A stretch of 64,000 bases of DNA from positions 496,001 to 560,000 of the forward strand of contig NZ_JACHJL010000002.1 of assembly GCF_014203645.1 (NCBI RefSeq). Reading direction: 5' to 3'. This DNA comes from Streptomyces zagrosensis (GTDB lineage Bacteria > Actinomycetota > Actinomycetes > Streptomycetales > Streptomycetaceae). Positions 27,995-37,108 of this stretch are shown here, in pieces. Numbering within the stretch: position 1 is the first letter of the stretch; every line of letters starts with the position of its first letter. The translations under genes were made by a program, and so were the position numbers. The notes beneath the pieces are model-generated. The model made no database searches. It was not told where the DNA came from and worked only from the letters and a program-made list of their open reading frames with translations.

Positions 27995-30900
27995 TCGATC
28001 CGCGTCTGCTGCGCTACGCCCGAGCCACCCGGTTCTTCCTGCTCGCATCGGTGGCCCTGGGGCTGGTCGGCGCCGGGCTGGTCATTGCTCAGGCGATGCT
28101 CATCGCTGAGATCGTGGTGGGCGCCTTCCAACGTGGTGAAGGGGCCGGCGAACTGGCCGCACCGCTGGGGTTGCTCGCGGCCGTCGCGGTGGGTCGTGCG
28201 GTGGTCTCCTTGCTGACCGAGCTTGCCGCGCACCGGGCCAGTGCCGAGGTCAAGTCCGAGCTACGGATGCGGCTGCTGACACAGGCCACCAGGCTGGGCC
28301 CGGGATGGCTGAGTACGCGACGTACCGGCGAACTCACCACGCTCGCCACCCGGGGCGTCGATGCCCTGGACGACTACTTCGCCCGCTACCTCCCCCAACT
28401 CGGGCTCGCCGTGGTGGTTCCCGTGGCGGTCCTTGCCCGCATCGTCACCGAGGATTGGGTGTCGGCGCTGATCATTGTGGTCACGCTGCCGTTGATTCCC
28501 GTCTTCATGGTGCTCATCGGCTGGGCGACCCAGCATCGAATGGACCGGCAGTGGCGACTGCTGTCGCGGCTTTCGGGGCACTTCCTGGATGTCGTTGCCG
28601 GGCTTCCGACGCTCAAGGTGTTCGGCCGCGCCAAGGCGCAGGCCGAGTCCATCCGCGCGATCACGGCCGACTACCGGCAGGCGACGCTGAAGACGCTGCG
28701 CATCGCGTTCCTCTCCTCGTTCGCGCTGGAACTGTTGGCGACGCTGTCGGTGGCCCTGGTCGCGGTGGGTATCGGCATGCGGCTCGTGCACGGGGACATG
28801 GACCTGTACGCGGGTCTTGTGGTGCTCATTCTCGCGCCCGAGGCGTATCTGCCGTTGCGGCAGGTCGGAGCGCAGTATCACGCGGCGGCGGAGGGCTTGG
28901 CGGCGGCCGATGAGGTCTTTGCCGTTCTTGAGGCCGGGGAGGCCGGACAGGCCAGCGGCGTCGGGCGGGCCAGCGGCGACCAGGAGGCTGGCGAAGTCGG
29001 GGAGGCTGGCTGCGTCGGGGAGGCTGGCAGGGCTGATGGTGGCGGCCGGGCCGTGCGGCCCGAGGCGCGGGGCGCCGCGCTGGTGGTGGACCGGTTGGTG
29101 GTCCGGCATCCCGGCCGTACCGAGCCCTCGCTCGACGAGACCTCGTTCACCGTCGAACCCGGTGAGACCGTGGCCGTCGTCGGGCCGAGCGGTGTCGGCA
29201 AGACCACGCTGCTCAATGTGTTCCTCGGTTTCGTGGGCCCGGGCAGTGGTATCGAAAGGGGCCGGGTGACCGTGGGGGGCACGGACCTCGCCACGCTCTC
29301 GGAGGCGGGCTGGCGTGCCTGGCGGGATCAGATCGCCTGGGTGCCGCAGCGGCCCCACCTCTTCGCGGGCACGGTCGCGGAGAACGTACGGCTTGCGCGT
29401 CCGGACGCCGACGACGAGGCCGTACGGACCGCGCTACGGGACGCCGGCGCACTGGATTTCGTCCTGGCGCTGCCGGCCGGGCCGCACACGGTGATCGGTG
29501 AAGACGGCGCGGGGCTCTCGGCGGGCCAGCGGCAACGCCTGGCGCTGGCGCGGGCCTTCCTTGCCGACCGGCCCGTGCTGCTGCTCGATGAGCCGACCGC
29601 GAATCTGGATGGTGAGACGGAAGCGGTCGTGGTCGATGCGGTACGGCGACTGGCTGTCGGTCGTACGGTACTGCTGGTCGTGCATCGCCCGGCCCTCCTG
29701 ACGATCGCGGACCGCGTGGTGCGGGTGGGCTCGGGACCGGACCCGCGGCCGGCTCCCGAACGCGCCGCGCGGCCGGCTCTCGTGGCGGCGGCACCCACGG
29801 TCTCCGCGGTGGCCGGCACGGTTCCCGGGCCTGGAATGCGGGCTTTCGCTGAGGCGGGCGACGGCGACCCGGGGGAGCCGGATGCGGCCGATGGCATAAC
29901 CGATGGCATGGACGGAGCCATGGACGGAGCCATGGACGGGGGCACTGCCAAGCGTGCGACGTCGGGCCTCGCGGACGCGGAAACCAAGCGGGGCGTGGCA
30001 CGGGGCGCAAAACGAGACCGGGGCCGGGGGACGAGCTCGGGGCGGGGGACGAGTCCAGGGCGGGGAGCGCTGGCCACCGTGCGTGCGGTGGCGCGGGCCC
30101 GGCGGGGGCGGTTCGCCCTTGCCTTGTTGCTCGGCAGCCTCGCGCTGGGCAGCGCGGTGGGGCTGATGGCCGTCTCGGGTTGGCTGATCTCCCGGGCGTC
30201 GGAACAGCCACCGGTGCTCTATTTGATGGTCGCGGTGACGGCGACCAGGGCGTTCGGTATCGGCCGCGCCGTTTTTCGATACGCGGAGCGGCTGGTGTCG
30301 CACGATGCCGCGCTGCGCGTCCTGGCCGACCTGCGGGTGGCGGTGTACCAACGTTTGGAGCGGCTCGCGCCCGCTGGGCTGCGGGAGAGCCGGCGTGGCG
30401 ATCTGCTGTCCCGACTGGTCGCGGACGTGGACGCGTTGCAGGACTACTTTTTGCGCTGGTTGCTGCCGGTCGGCTCCGCTGTGCTGGTGAGCACCGCATC
30501 GATCGGCTTCCTGGGGTGGTTGCTTCCGGAGGCGGGCGCGCTGCTCGCGGCGGGGCTGTTGCTGGCCGGGGCCGGAGTGCCGCTGCTGTCGAGCGTGCTG
30601 GCCCGACGTACCGAAAGGCAGCTCGCACCCGCACGCGGTGCGCTGTCCGTACAGGTCGTCGATCTGCTTTCGGGTATGGGCGAACTGACGGTCGCCGGTG
30701 CGCTGCCCGCCCGTACGGCCGCTGCCGGCCGCGCCGATGCGGTGCTGACCGCGATCGCCAGGCGCGCCAGCCTGGCGGGTGCGCTCGGTGCCGGTCTGAC
30801 GGCGCTGAGCTGCGGCGTCACGGTGTCGGCTGCCGCGTGGGTCGGGACCCGAGCGGTGGCGGATGGACGGCTTGACGGGCTGTGGCTCGCGGTCGTCGTC

Positions 30901-32076
30901 CTGACCCCGCTCGCCGCGTTCGAGGCGGTCGCCGGCCTGCCGGCCGCCGTACGGTACCGGCAACGGGTGCGACGGGCGGCCGAACGGGTCAGCGAGGTGC
31001 TGGACGCTCCGCTACCGGTCAGCGAGCCGGTGCAGGACGAGACCGTGACCGAGAACGGGGCCGGGGCCGAGAACGAGGCCGGGGCCGGGGCCGGGAACGA
31101 GGCCGGGGCCGGGGCCGGGAACGAGGCCGGAGCCGAGAACGGGGTCGGGGCCGCGGGGGCTCGTGGGGACGCGCGTACGGAAATGCGTACGGACGCGCGT
31201 ATGGCTGCGGGCGTGGATCCGCGCTCTGTGGGGCCGTATCCCCTGGTCGTACGGGACGTGACCGCTCGCTATGCCGGGCAGCGGCGGCCTGCCCTGAAGG
31301 GGTTCGGCCTGGAGTTGGTGGCTGGGCGGCGGGTGGCCGTTGTGGGGCCGTCCGGGTCGGGCAAGACGACGCTCGCGCAGGTGTTGCTCCGGTTCCTGGA
31401 CGCGGAGTCGGGGACGTACACGCTGGCCGGGCGGGACGCGGCCGGGCTGCCCGGTGACGAGGTGCGGCAGGTGGTCGGGCTGTGTGCGCAAGACGCGCAC
31501 ATCTTCGACAGCTCGCTGCGCGAGAACCTGCGTCTGGCGCGGCCCAGCGCCAGCGAGGACGAGCTGCGCGCGGCCCTTGCGCGGGCCAGGCTGCTCGATT
31601 GGGCCGACCGGCTGCCGGCTGGGCTTGACTCGCTGGTCGGCGAGAACGGCGCGCGACTGTCCGGAGGCCAGCGCCAGCGGCTCGCACTCGCCCGTGCGCT
31701 GCTCGCCGACTTCCCCGTGTTGGTGCTCGATGAGCCAGCGGAGCACCTCGATCTGCCCACGGCGGACGCGTTGACCCGCGATCTGCTCACGGTCACCGAG
31801 GGCCGTACGACCGTGTTGATCACCCACCGGCTGGTGGGGCTCGACGCGGTGGACGAGGTGATCGTGCTGGACCGCGGCCGAGTGACGCAGCGCGGCTCGT
31901 ACGCGGAACTGGCTGCTACCGCGGGTCCCTTCCGGCTCATGCTGGAACGCGAGCGTGCCACGGAGGACTACCTCGCCGCCGTGTGCGAGCCGGCCGCGAT
32001 GGGCGGGCAGATGGGGCCAGAGAGGTGGCGCGGACACCGGGTCGCGGTTAGCGCTTTCTCGTACAAAAAGGACTGA
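27985..32076 (+). CDS. cydCD: CydCD fused ABC transporter (cytochrome bd assembly)
   Basis: About 1363 aa; CydD and CydC joined in one protein, as usual in streptomycetes. GTG at 27985 (VKPIDPRLLRYARATRFF) has GGCGGG eight bases upstream; GTG at 27976 is in frame. Half 1: membrane domain (~10-310), NBD with GPSGVGKTTLL, LSAGQRQRLALARA and LLLDEPTANLD. Half 2: membrane domain (~690-980), NBD with GPSGSGKTTLAQ, LSGGQRQRLALARALL and LVLDEPAEHLD. E. coli CydDC exports thiols and/or handles haem and is needed for cytochrome bd assembly. Three low-complexity linkers occur: Gly/Glu-rich near 320-350, Arg/Gly-rich near 580-690, and (EAGAGAGN)n near 1020-1060. Confidence 0.94.
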   Translation: MKPIDPRLLRYARATRFFLLASVALGLVGAGLVIAQAMLIAEIVVGAFQRGEGAGELAAPLGLLAAVAVGRAVVSLLTELAAHRASAEVKSELRMRLLTQATRLGPGWLSTRRTGELTTLATRGVDALDDYFARYLPQLGLAVVVPVAVLARIVTEDWVSALIIVVTLPLIPVFMVLIGWATQHRMDRQWRLLSRLSGHFLDVVAGLPTLKVFGRAKAQAESIRAITADYRQATLKTLRIAFLSSFALELLATLSVALVAVGIGMRLVHGDMDLYAGLVVLILAPEAYLPLRQVGAQYHAAAEGLAAADEVFAVLEAGEAGQASGVGRASGDQEAGEVGEAGCVGEAGRADGGGRAVRPEARGAALVVDRLVVRHPGRTEPSLDETSFTVEPGETVAVVGPSGVGKTTLLNVFLGFVGPGSGIERGRVTVGGTDLATLSEAGWRAWRDQIAWVPQRPHLFAGTVAENVRLARPDADDEAVRTALRDAGALDFVLALPAGPHTVIGEDGAGLSAGQRQRLALARAFLADRPVLLLDEPTANLDGETEAVVVDAVRRLAVGRTVLLVVHRPALLTIADRVVRVGSGPDPRPAPERAARPALVAAAPTVSAVAGTVPGPGMRAFAEAGDGDPGEPDAADGITDGMDGAMDGAMDGGTAKRATSGLADAETKRGVARGAKRDRGRGTSSGRGTSPGRGALATVRAVARARRGRFALALLLGSLALGSAVGLMAVSGWLISRASEQPPVLYLMVAVTATRAFGIGRAVFRYAERLVSHDAALRVLADLRVAVYQRLERLAPAGLRESRRGDLLSRLVADVDALQDYFLRWLLPVGSAVLVSTASIGFLGWLLPEAGALLAAGLLLAGAGVPLLSSVLARRTERQLAPARGALSVQVVDLLSGMGELTVAGALPARTAAAGRADAVLTAIARRASLAGALGAGLTALSCGVTVSAAAWVGTRAVADGRLDGLWLAVVVLTPLAAFEAVAGLPAAVRYRQRVRRAAERVSEVLDAPLPVSEPVQDETVTENGAGAENEAGAGAGNEAGAGAGNEAGAENGVGAAGARGDARTEMRTDARMAAGVDPRSVGPYPLVVRDVTARYAGQRRPALKGFGLELVAGRRVAVVGPSGSGKTTLAQVLLRFLDAESGTYTLAGRDAAGLPGDEVRQVVGLCAQDAHIFDSSLRENLRLARPSASEDELRAALARARLLDWADRLPAGLDSLVGENGARLSGGQRQRLALARALLADFPVLVLDEPAEHLDLPTADALTRDLLTVTEGRTTVLITHRLVGLDAVDEVIVLDRGRVTQRGSYAELAATAGPFRLMLERERATEDYLAAVCEPAAMGGQMGPERWRGHRVAVSAFSYKKD

Positions 32077-32089
32077 TTACCCTCGCCTT

Positions 32090-33472
32090 ATGGCAGCCAC
32101 GGCAGCATCCGAGCCCAACGAACCAGCCACGCCAACGGCGGTGCCAGCGACCACGTCGGTTGCCGAACCAACGACCGAACCCATGGACGAGTCGGCGGCC
32201 CGGCAGCGGGAGCGTTGGATCGATGGCTCGGTGGCCGTCACCACCTCCCTGTTGTCCGGCAATGACGCGGAGGACGCGCTGGTTGTCGTCGCCGAGAAGG
32301 CCAGGCGGTTGGCGGGTTCCACGGCGGGGATCGTGCTGCTGCCGACCGATGAAGGTGGCCTGGAGATCGTGGCAGTGGACGCCGAGGAACCGGAGGGACT
32401 GCTCGGGACGGTCGTTTCGCCCGACGCACCGATCGTGTCGCCTCTCATGCACGGCCACCCGGTGTTCGTCGAGGACTCGGCGACCGACTCGCGCATGACG
32501 AGCAGCATCTCGCACCGGTTCGGGCCGAGCATGATGCTGCCGCTGCGCAGCGGCAAGCGGGTGCTCGGCATCTTGACCACGCCCCGCGAGCGCGGCGCGC
32601 GCCCGTTCACGGACACCGAGCGGACCTTGGCGACGCAGTTCGCGGCGCAGGCCGCGCTCGCGCTCGTACTCGCCGAAGCGCAGCGGGATCGGGAACGGCT
32701 CGCGGTGTACGAGGACCGCGACCGGATCGCGCGCGACCTACATGACCTGGTCATTCAACGGCTGTTCGCGACCGGGATGATGCTGGAGGGCGCGCAACGT
32801 AAGGCTGTCGTCCCGGTGGTGCGGGAGAAGATCGGCAAGGCCGTGGACGAACTGGACGCCACCATTCAGGAGGTGCGCACCGCCATTTTCGCGCTCCAGC
32901 AGGGCCCGGCGGAGGCGCCGTCCGGGCTTCGTACGCGGGTGCTGCGGGAGGTCGGCACGGCGGCGGTGTCGCTGGGCTTCCAACCCTCGGCGACGTTCGT
33001 CGGCGCCGTGGACGCCCGGGTCGGCGAGTTGACCGGAAAGAACCTGATCGCGGCGCTGCGGGAGGCGCTGTCCAATGCCGTCCGGCACGCGCGCGCGTCG
33101 CGTATCGAGGTGGTGGTGGATGCGGCGGTACGCCTGCCGGACGGGCGCGAGGGGGTGCGGCTGACGGTCGCCGACGACGGCGTGGGCATCCCGGAGGGCG
33201 GTCGGTGCAGCGGTCTGCGCAACCTGGCGCGCCGCGCGGAGGCGCTGGGCGGCTCCAGTACGTACGGGCCCGGGCTCTCTCGTGCGGAGAGTGGTGATGG
33301 TGCTGGTGCTGGTGGTGATGGTGATGGTGCGAGCTCGGGGGCCCGTCTCGGTGACGGTGATGGTGATGGTGCGAGCTCGGGGGCCCGTCTCGGTGACGGT
33401 GACGGTGACGGTGCGAGCTTGGGTGCTGGTGGTGGCGCTGGTACGGCCGTGGTGTGGGAGGCGCCGCTCTAG
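32090..33472 (+). CDS. GAF-domain sensor histidine kinase (NarL-type partner)
   Basis: 460 aa, ATG at 32090, 13 bp after cydCD. A soluble kinase: GAF domain (~55-195), then HisKA_3 with the phospho-acceptor His218 in DRIARDLHDLVIQRLFATGM. The HATPase has the N box EALSNAVRHARAS and the G box VADDGVGIPEGG. This is the DevS/DosT-type arrangement but with one GAF domain. No response regulator is adjacent, so the partner is elsewhere. Linkage to cyd suggests a role in oxygen or redox sensing (inference). The C-terminus carries 14-residue repeats GDGDGDGASSGARL. Confidence 0.87.
   Translation: MAATAASEPNEPATPTAVPATTSVAEPTTEPMDESAARQRERWIDGSVAVTTSLLSGNDAEDALVVVAEKARRLAGSTAGIVLLPTDEGGLEIVAVDAEEPEGLLGTVVSPDAPIVSPLMHGHPVFVEDSATDSRMTSSISHRFGPSMMLPLRSGKRVLGILTTPRERGARPFTDTERTLATQFAAQAALALVLAEAQRDRERLAVYEDRDRIARDLHDLVIQRLFATGMMLEGAQRKAVVPVVREKIGKAVDELDATIQEVRTAIFALQQGPAEAPSGLRTRVLREVGTAAVSLGFQPSATFVGAVDARVGELTGKNLIAALREALSNAVRHARASRIEVVVDAAVRLPDGREGVRLTVADDGVGIPEGGRCSGLRNLARRAEALGGSSTYGPGLSRAESGDGAGAGGDGDGASSGARLGDGDGDGASSGARLGDGDGDGASLGAGGGAGTAVVWEAPL
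33310..33430 (+). repeat. 42-bp in-frame tandem repeat in the histidine kinase C-terminus
   Basis: About 2.5 copies of a 42-bp unit made of GGTGAC/GGTGAT triplet-pairs followed by GGTGCGAGCTCGGGGGCC and CGTCTC. They encode GDGDGDGASSGARL. The copies are nearly identical, indicating recent slippage or unequal exchange. They lie after the ATPase domain, so length change should be tolerated. Confidence 0.75.
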
Positions 33473-33561
33473 TCACTTGGTGGTCGCTTGGTGAGCGCTG
33501 GTAGTTGAGCCAGTTGGGCCAGTTGGGGCCGGTGCGAGGGCGCCGGGCCCGGTGGTGTCGG

Positions 33562-34269
33562 CTATCGGGCGCGGTTGAGCTGGACCTCCAGGCCGTCGAG
33601 CAGGTAGGCGAGGCCGGTGGTGAAGCTGCCGTCCCAGTCGTCGTCGTAGAGGTAGCCGCGGGCCGCCAGAGTGGGATAGCGATCGCGCTGGGTCTGCAAC
33701 TGGTCCTGGCCCACGCGGCGTTCCTCGTCGGTGATGTGCAGGGCCGATTCGGACGCGGCCGAGCCCATGACGTGGTTGTACAGCGCCCAGGTCGCCGCGG
33801 ACAGGCTCTTTTCGGTGAAGCCGGCACGGACGAGGGTGGCTTGCAGGATCTCCATCCAGGCGAGGAAGTTGGGGCCGATGGTCGGCCGGCGTCTGGCCGG
33901 GACCGCGGCGGCCCAGGGATGGCGTAGCAGCGCGGCCCGCCATGCGGTCAACACCGCGCTGACGTCGTCGCGCCAGTGCGACGCGTGCCCCGTGGCCGGG
34001 GGCACCTCGCCGAAGATGGCGTCCACGGCGAGATCGATCACGTCGTCCTTCGTATCGACGTGCCAGTACAGCGACGGGGCCATGACGGTGAGCCGCTCGG
34101 CCAGGCGCCGCATGGTGAGCCGCTCGATCCCCTCCTCGTCGAGCAGGGCGACGGCCGCCTCGACGATGCGCGCACGCGTCAGCGGCGGCTCGCCCCGGGA
34201 GCTACGGCGAGGCCGCAGCCACACGCTCCGTACGTCGCCGCCTTTTTGCTGGCCGCGTGCTTCACCCAC
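33562..34269 (-). CDS. TetR family regulator (TetR_C type)
   Basis: 235 aa; GTG at 34269, though a start further in is possible because the first ~28 residues are unconserved. The helix-turn-helix is LTRARIVEAAVALLDEEGIE, then LTMRRLAERLTVMAPSLYWHVDTKDDV (residues ~30-75). The C-terminal domain (LRHPWAAAVPARRRPTIGPN, SESALHITDEERR, YLYDDDWDGSFTTGLAYLLD) resembles the tetracycline-repressor C-terminal fold. Divergent from a 14-helix drug exporter, which it very likely represses. Confidence 0.87.
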   Translation of the reverse strand: MGEARGQQKGGDVRSVWLRPRRSSRGEPPLTRARIVEAAVALLDEEGIERLTMRRLAERLTVMAPSLYWHVDTKDDVIDLAVDAIFGEVPPATGHASHWRDDVSAVLTAWRAALLRHPWAAAVPARRRPTIGPNFLAWMEILQATLVRAGFTEKSLSAATWALYNHVMGSAASESALHITDEERRVGQDQLQTQRDRYPTLAARGYLYDDDWDGSFTTGLAYLLDGLEVQLNRAR

Positions 34270-34522
34270 GATGCCCCTCGCTCTCGCCTGACGTTCTGAT
34301 CGTCTCGGGCGGCTCTGCTCTTGCCGGATATTTCGGCAACAGCTGCCGCCTCGACCGGCCTTCGCCGCCCTGCACAGCCCGCTGCGTACAGCCCGTATGT
34401 GCAGCGCGTGCGCCCCGGCCCCTTGCCCCCTGTCATCGGCTGGCCTGCCCCGGCTGGCCGCTGGGTCGGGCGCTGAGTCGGGCGCTGCCGATCACCGGGA
34501 CCGGTCGGGCCAGTGTAGTAGC

Positions 34523-34542
34523 GTGTTCGACGTAACTAACAC
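34523..34542. promoter_or_regulatory. Candidate TetR operator
   Basis: GTGTT (34523-34527) and AACAC (34538-34542) form an inverted repeat spaced by ten bases in the 314-bp gap between the TetR and MFS genes, 42 bp before the MFS start. Size and spacing suit a TetR dimer. The surrounding AT-rich bases could hold the MFS -10. The rest of the gap (34270-34522) shows no gene. Confidence 0.35.
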
Positions 34543-34583
34543 TGTTCGAGAGACTCATACGTGGTTAGGTAGGTGGTGGAGTC

Positions 34584-36038
34584 ATGACTGACACCCCGGG
34601 AGAGCCGGCCTCCGGGCGGCGACGGTGGTGGACGCTGCTGGCGGTGAGCACGGCTCAGCTCCTCGTCGTCCTGGACGGGACGATCGTGAACATTGCGCTC
34701 CCGTCAGCACAGAGCGCGCTCGACATGTCCGATGCGAACCGACAGTGGGCCATCACCGCGTACGCCCTGGCCTTCGGTGGTCTGCTGCTGATCGGCGGCC
34801 GGGTCAGCGGCGCGCTCGGCCATCGGCGTACGTTCATCATCGGGCTGGTCGGCTTCGCCGCCTCGTCCGCGCTGGGCGGGGCCGCCGTAAATGCCGAGAT
34901 GCTGTTTGGGGCGCGGGCCCTCCAGGGGGTGTTCGCCGCCGGGCTCGCTCCGGCCGGGCTCTCGCTGCTGACGATGACGTTCACCGAGACGCGCGAACGG
35001 GGCCGCGCCTTTGGCGTGTTCGCCGCGGTCGGTGCCGCGGGGTCGGCCCTGGGCCTGGTCGCGGGTGGGCTGCTGACCGAGTACGCGAGCTGGCGCTGGT
35101 GCCTCTACATCAACGTCCCCGTCGCGCTGCTCGCCGTGCTCGGCACGACTTTCGTGCCACGGGACCGCCCGGTTCGTGATGGTGGACGGCTCGATGTCGC
35201 GGGCGCGCTGCTCAGCGCGACGGGCTTCGCCGCGGTCGTCTACGGCTTCAACGAGGCCGAACCGCACGGCTGGTCGTCACCGAAGGTGCTTGCGTTGCTG
35301 CTGGGTGGGGTGTTGCTGCTGGCCGCGTTCGTCGTGGTGGAGACGAGGGTGCCCCATCCGCTGTTGCCGATGCGCGTGCTCCTGCACCGCGCTCGGGGAG
35401 CCGCGTTCGCCTCGATCACGCTGCTGTTCGTCGCGATGTTCGGCTTCTACCTCTTCATGAGCTACTACACGCAGACGATCCTCGGCTACTCGCCGGTCGA
35501 AGCCGGCCTCACGCTGATCATCAACGCCCTGGCCGCCCTGCTCGGCTCCACCCTCATCGCCGGCAAGCTGCATGGCCGCGTCGCGCCCGCCGCAGTGATC
35601 CTGCCGGGTCTGATCGCGGCGGCTGCGGGGATGCTCATCCTGACCCGGCTGACGGCGGAGAGTACGGATGTCCTGCCGCTGTACTTGGTGCCCGCGCTGA
35701 TCCTCACCGGCCTGGGCCTGGGCTGTGTCATGCCCCCGACCGCAAGCCTGGCCACCGCCGATATGCAGTGGCACGAGATCGGGGCCGCTTCGGCGGCCTA
35801 CAACGCGGCCCAGCAACTCGGCGCGGCACTCGGCACCGCCCTGCTCAACACCGTGGCCGCCAGCGCCGCCGCGTCCTATCTGACGAGGTCGGGGCATCCC
35901 ACGCCGACCGCGGCGACGGTGCACGGCTACACCACCGCCCTGACCGTCGCCTTCGGCATCCTCCTCGCCGCCGCCTGCATCGCCGCGCTGCTGACGCTGA
36001 CCCGCGGGGCGACCCGGGGTGCACCAGGCGACAACTGA
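34584..36038 (+). CDS. MFS transporter, DHA2 family (14 TMS drug exporter)
   Basis: 484 aa, ATG at 34584. A proton-driven exporter of the EmrB/QacA type. The first helix has the DHA2 signature LLVVLDGTIVNIALPSAQSA, then the helix 4 pattern RALQGVFAAGLAPAGLSLLT and motif C-like GSALGLVAGGLLTEYASWRW followed by CLYINVPVAL. Fourteen hydrophobic segments are predicted. The control gene is the divergent TetR. The substrate is probably a toxic organic compound; it cannot be read from sequence. Confidence 0.9.
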   Translation: MTDTPGEPASGRRRWWTLLAVSTAQLLVVLDGTIVNIALPSAQSALDMSDANRQWAITAYALAFGGLLLIGGRVSGALGHRRTFIIGLVGFAASSALGGAAVNAEMLFGARALQGVFAAGLAPAGLSLLTMTFTETRERGRAFGVFAAVGAAGSALGLVAGGLLTEYASWRWCLYINVPVALLAVLGTTFVPRDRPVRDGGRLDVAGALLSATGFAAVVYGFNEAEPHGWSSPKVLALLLGGVLLLAAFVVVETRVPHPLLPMRVLLHRARGAAFASITLLFVAMFGFYLFMSYYTQTILGYSPVEAGLTLIINALAALLGSTLIAGKLHGRVAPAAVILPGLIAAAAGMLILTRLTAESTDVLPLYLVPALILTGLGLGCVMPPTASLATADMQWHEIGAASAAYNAAQQLGAALGTALLNTVAASAAASYLTRSGHPTPTAATVHGYTTALTVAFGILLAAACIAALLTLTRGATRGAPGDN

Positions 36039-36077
36039 GAACCAGCTCCTTCGCCGCCAACAGGCCGCATGCCGAAC

Positions 36078-36104
36078 GGTTACCTCGGTGCCTTCGGACC
36101 CGTC
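36078..36104 (+). promoter_or_regulatory. Candidate ECF41 promoter of the sigma factor gene
   Basis: GGTTACC (36078-36084), 16 bp, then CGTC (36101-36104). This matches the ECF41-type promoter TGTCACA-N16-CGTC in spacing, in the -10 and in most of the -35. It lies 37 bp upstream of the sigma factor ATG and suggests autoregulation. Confidence 0.6.
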
Positions 36105-36140
36105 ATGATCATGACGAGTTCACGCGAGGAAGGTAACGAC

Positions 36141-37022
36141 ATGACCGGATCAGGTCCGACCGACGTGCTGGCGAGAGCCTTCGAGGAGCAGCGTGAGCGC
36201 CTGGTGGCGGTCGGGCACCGGATGCTCGGGTCGCGGGTGGAGGCCGAGGACGCGGTGCAGGAGGCGTGGCTCCGGCTGGCGCGGCAGGACGCGGCGGCGA
36301 TCGACAACCTGGCCGGCTGGCTGACCACCGTGGTTGGCCGGGTCTGCCTCGATGTGCTGCGGTCGCGGAAGAACCGGGCTGTGCTGTCGTACGAGGACTG
36401 GCTGCCCGAGCTGGTGGTGACCGTGGACGACGGGGCGGCGCCCGAGGACGACGCGGTGCTCGCCGAATCGGTCGGCCTGGCGCTGCTGGTGGTGCTCGAC
36501 ACGCTCACTCCCACGGAGCGGCTGGCGTTCGTCCTGCACGACATGTTCGCGGTGCCCTTCGCCGAGATCGGTGAGATCATCGGCCGGTCCACCGACGCGA
36601 CCAAGATGCTCACGAGCCGGGCCCGCCGGAAGGTGCGGGGCACACCGCTGCCGCAGGAGAGGCCGAGGCGGCAGCGCGCGGTGGTCGACGCGTTTCTCGC
36701 CGCCGCGCGGAACGGGGACTTCGAAGGGCTCGTCCGGCTGCTCGATCCGCAGGTGACCTGGCGCACGTACCACCCGCAGGGCGTGATGACCACGGTCGGG
36801 GCGGCCGAGGTGGCCGGTCCGGTCCTGCGCGGGGCCCGGTCGATGACCGCGGTGCTCTCAGTGCTGATCAACGGCGAGCCCGGGTTCGTGTCCTGGGGTG
36901 CGAACGGCAAGGTACTCGGCGTGGCAGCGTGCACCGTGGTCGACGGCCGGATCGTCGAGCTCCTGACCGTGAGCGACCGTAAGCGCCTGGACGCCATGGG
37001 CCTGCCCGAGCGTCCCGAGTAG
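36141..37022 (+). CDS. ECF41-type RNA polymerase sigma factor (SigJ-like, SnoaL C-terminal domain)
   Basis: 293 aa, ATG at 36141 with AGGAAGG upstream. Sigma2 (FEEQRERLVAVGHRMLGSRV, EAEDAVQEAWLRLAR), the linker with WLPE (YEDWLPELVV), and sigma4 (LTPTERLAFVLHDMFAVPFA, EIGEIIGRSTDATKMLTSRA). A SnoaL-like domain of ~100 residues follows instead of a cognate anti-sigma factor, and ends near VSDRKRL, a variant of the ECF41 NPDKL motif. In ECF41 factors this domain modulates activity. The next genes, CMD and DoxX, are the expected partners. Confidence 0.9.
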   Translation: MTGSGPTDVLARAFEEQRERLVAVGHRMLGSRVEAEDAVQEAWLRLARQDAAAIDNLAGWLTTVVGRVCLDVLRSRKNRAVLSYEDWLPELVVTVDDGAAPEDDAVLAESVGLALLVVLDTLTPTERLAFVLHDMFAVPFAEIGEIIGRSTDATKMLTSRARRKVRGTPLPQERPRRQRAVVDAFLAAARNGDFEGLVRLLDPQVTWRTYHPQGVMTTVGAAEVAGPVLRGARSMTAVLSVLINGEPGFVSWGANGKVLGVAACTVVDGRIVELLTVSDRKRLDAMGLPERPE

Positions 37023-37043
37023 AACACGTCGAGCGCATGGGGT

Positions 37044-37070
37044 TGTTACGTCTTCGCGAGGGGCTTCGTC
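37044..37070 (+). promoter_or_regulatory. Candidate ECF41 promoter of the CMD gene
   Basis: TGTTACG (37044-37050), exactly 16 bp, then CGTC (37067-37070). It differs from TGTCACA-N16-CGTC at two -35 positions. It sits 38 bp before the CMD start, almost the same distance as the matching element before the sigma gene. Confidence 0.65.
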
Positions 37071-37108
37071 GTAGGAGTGCAAGCACCTGGAAGACGAAGG
37101 AGACCGCG

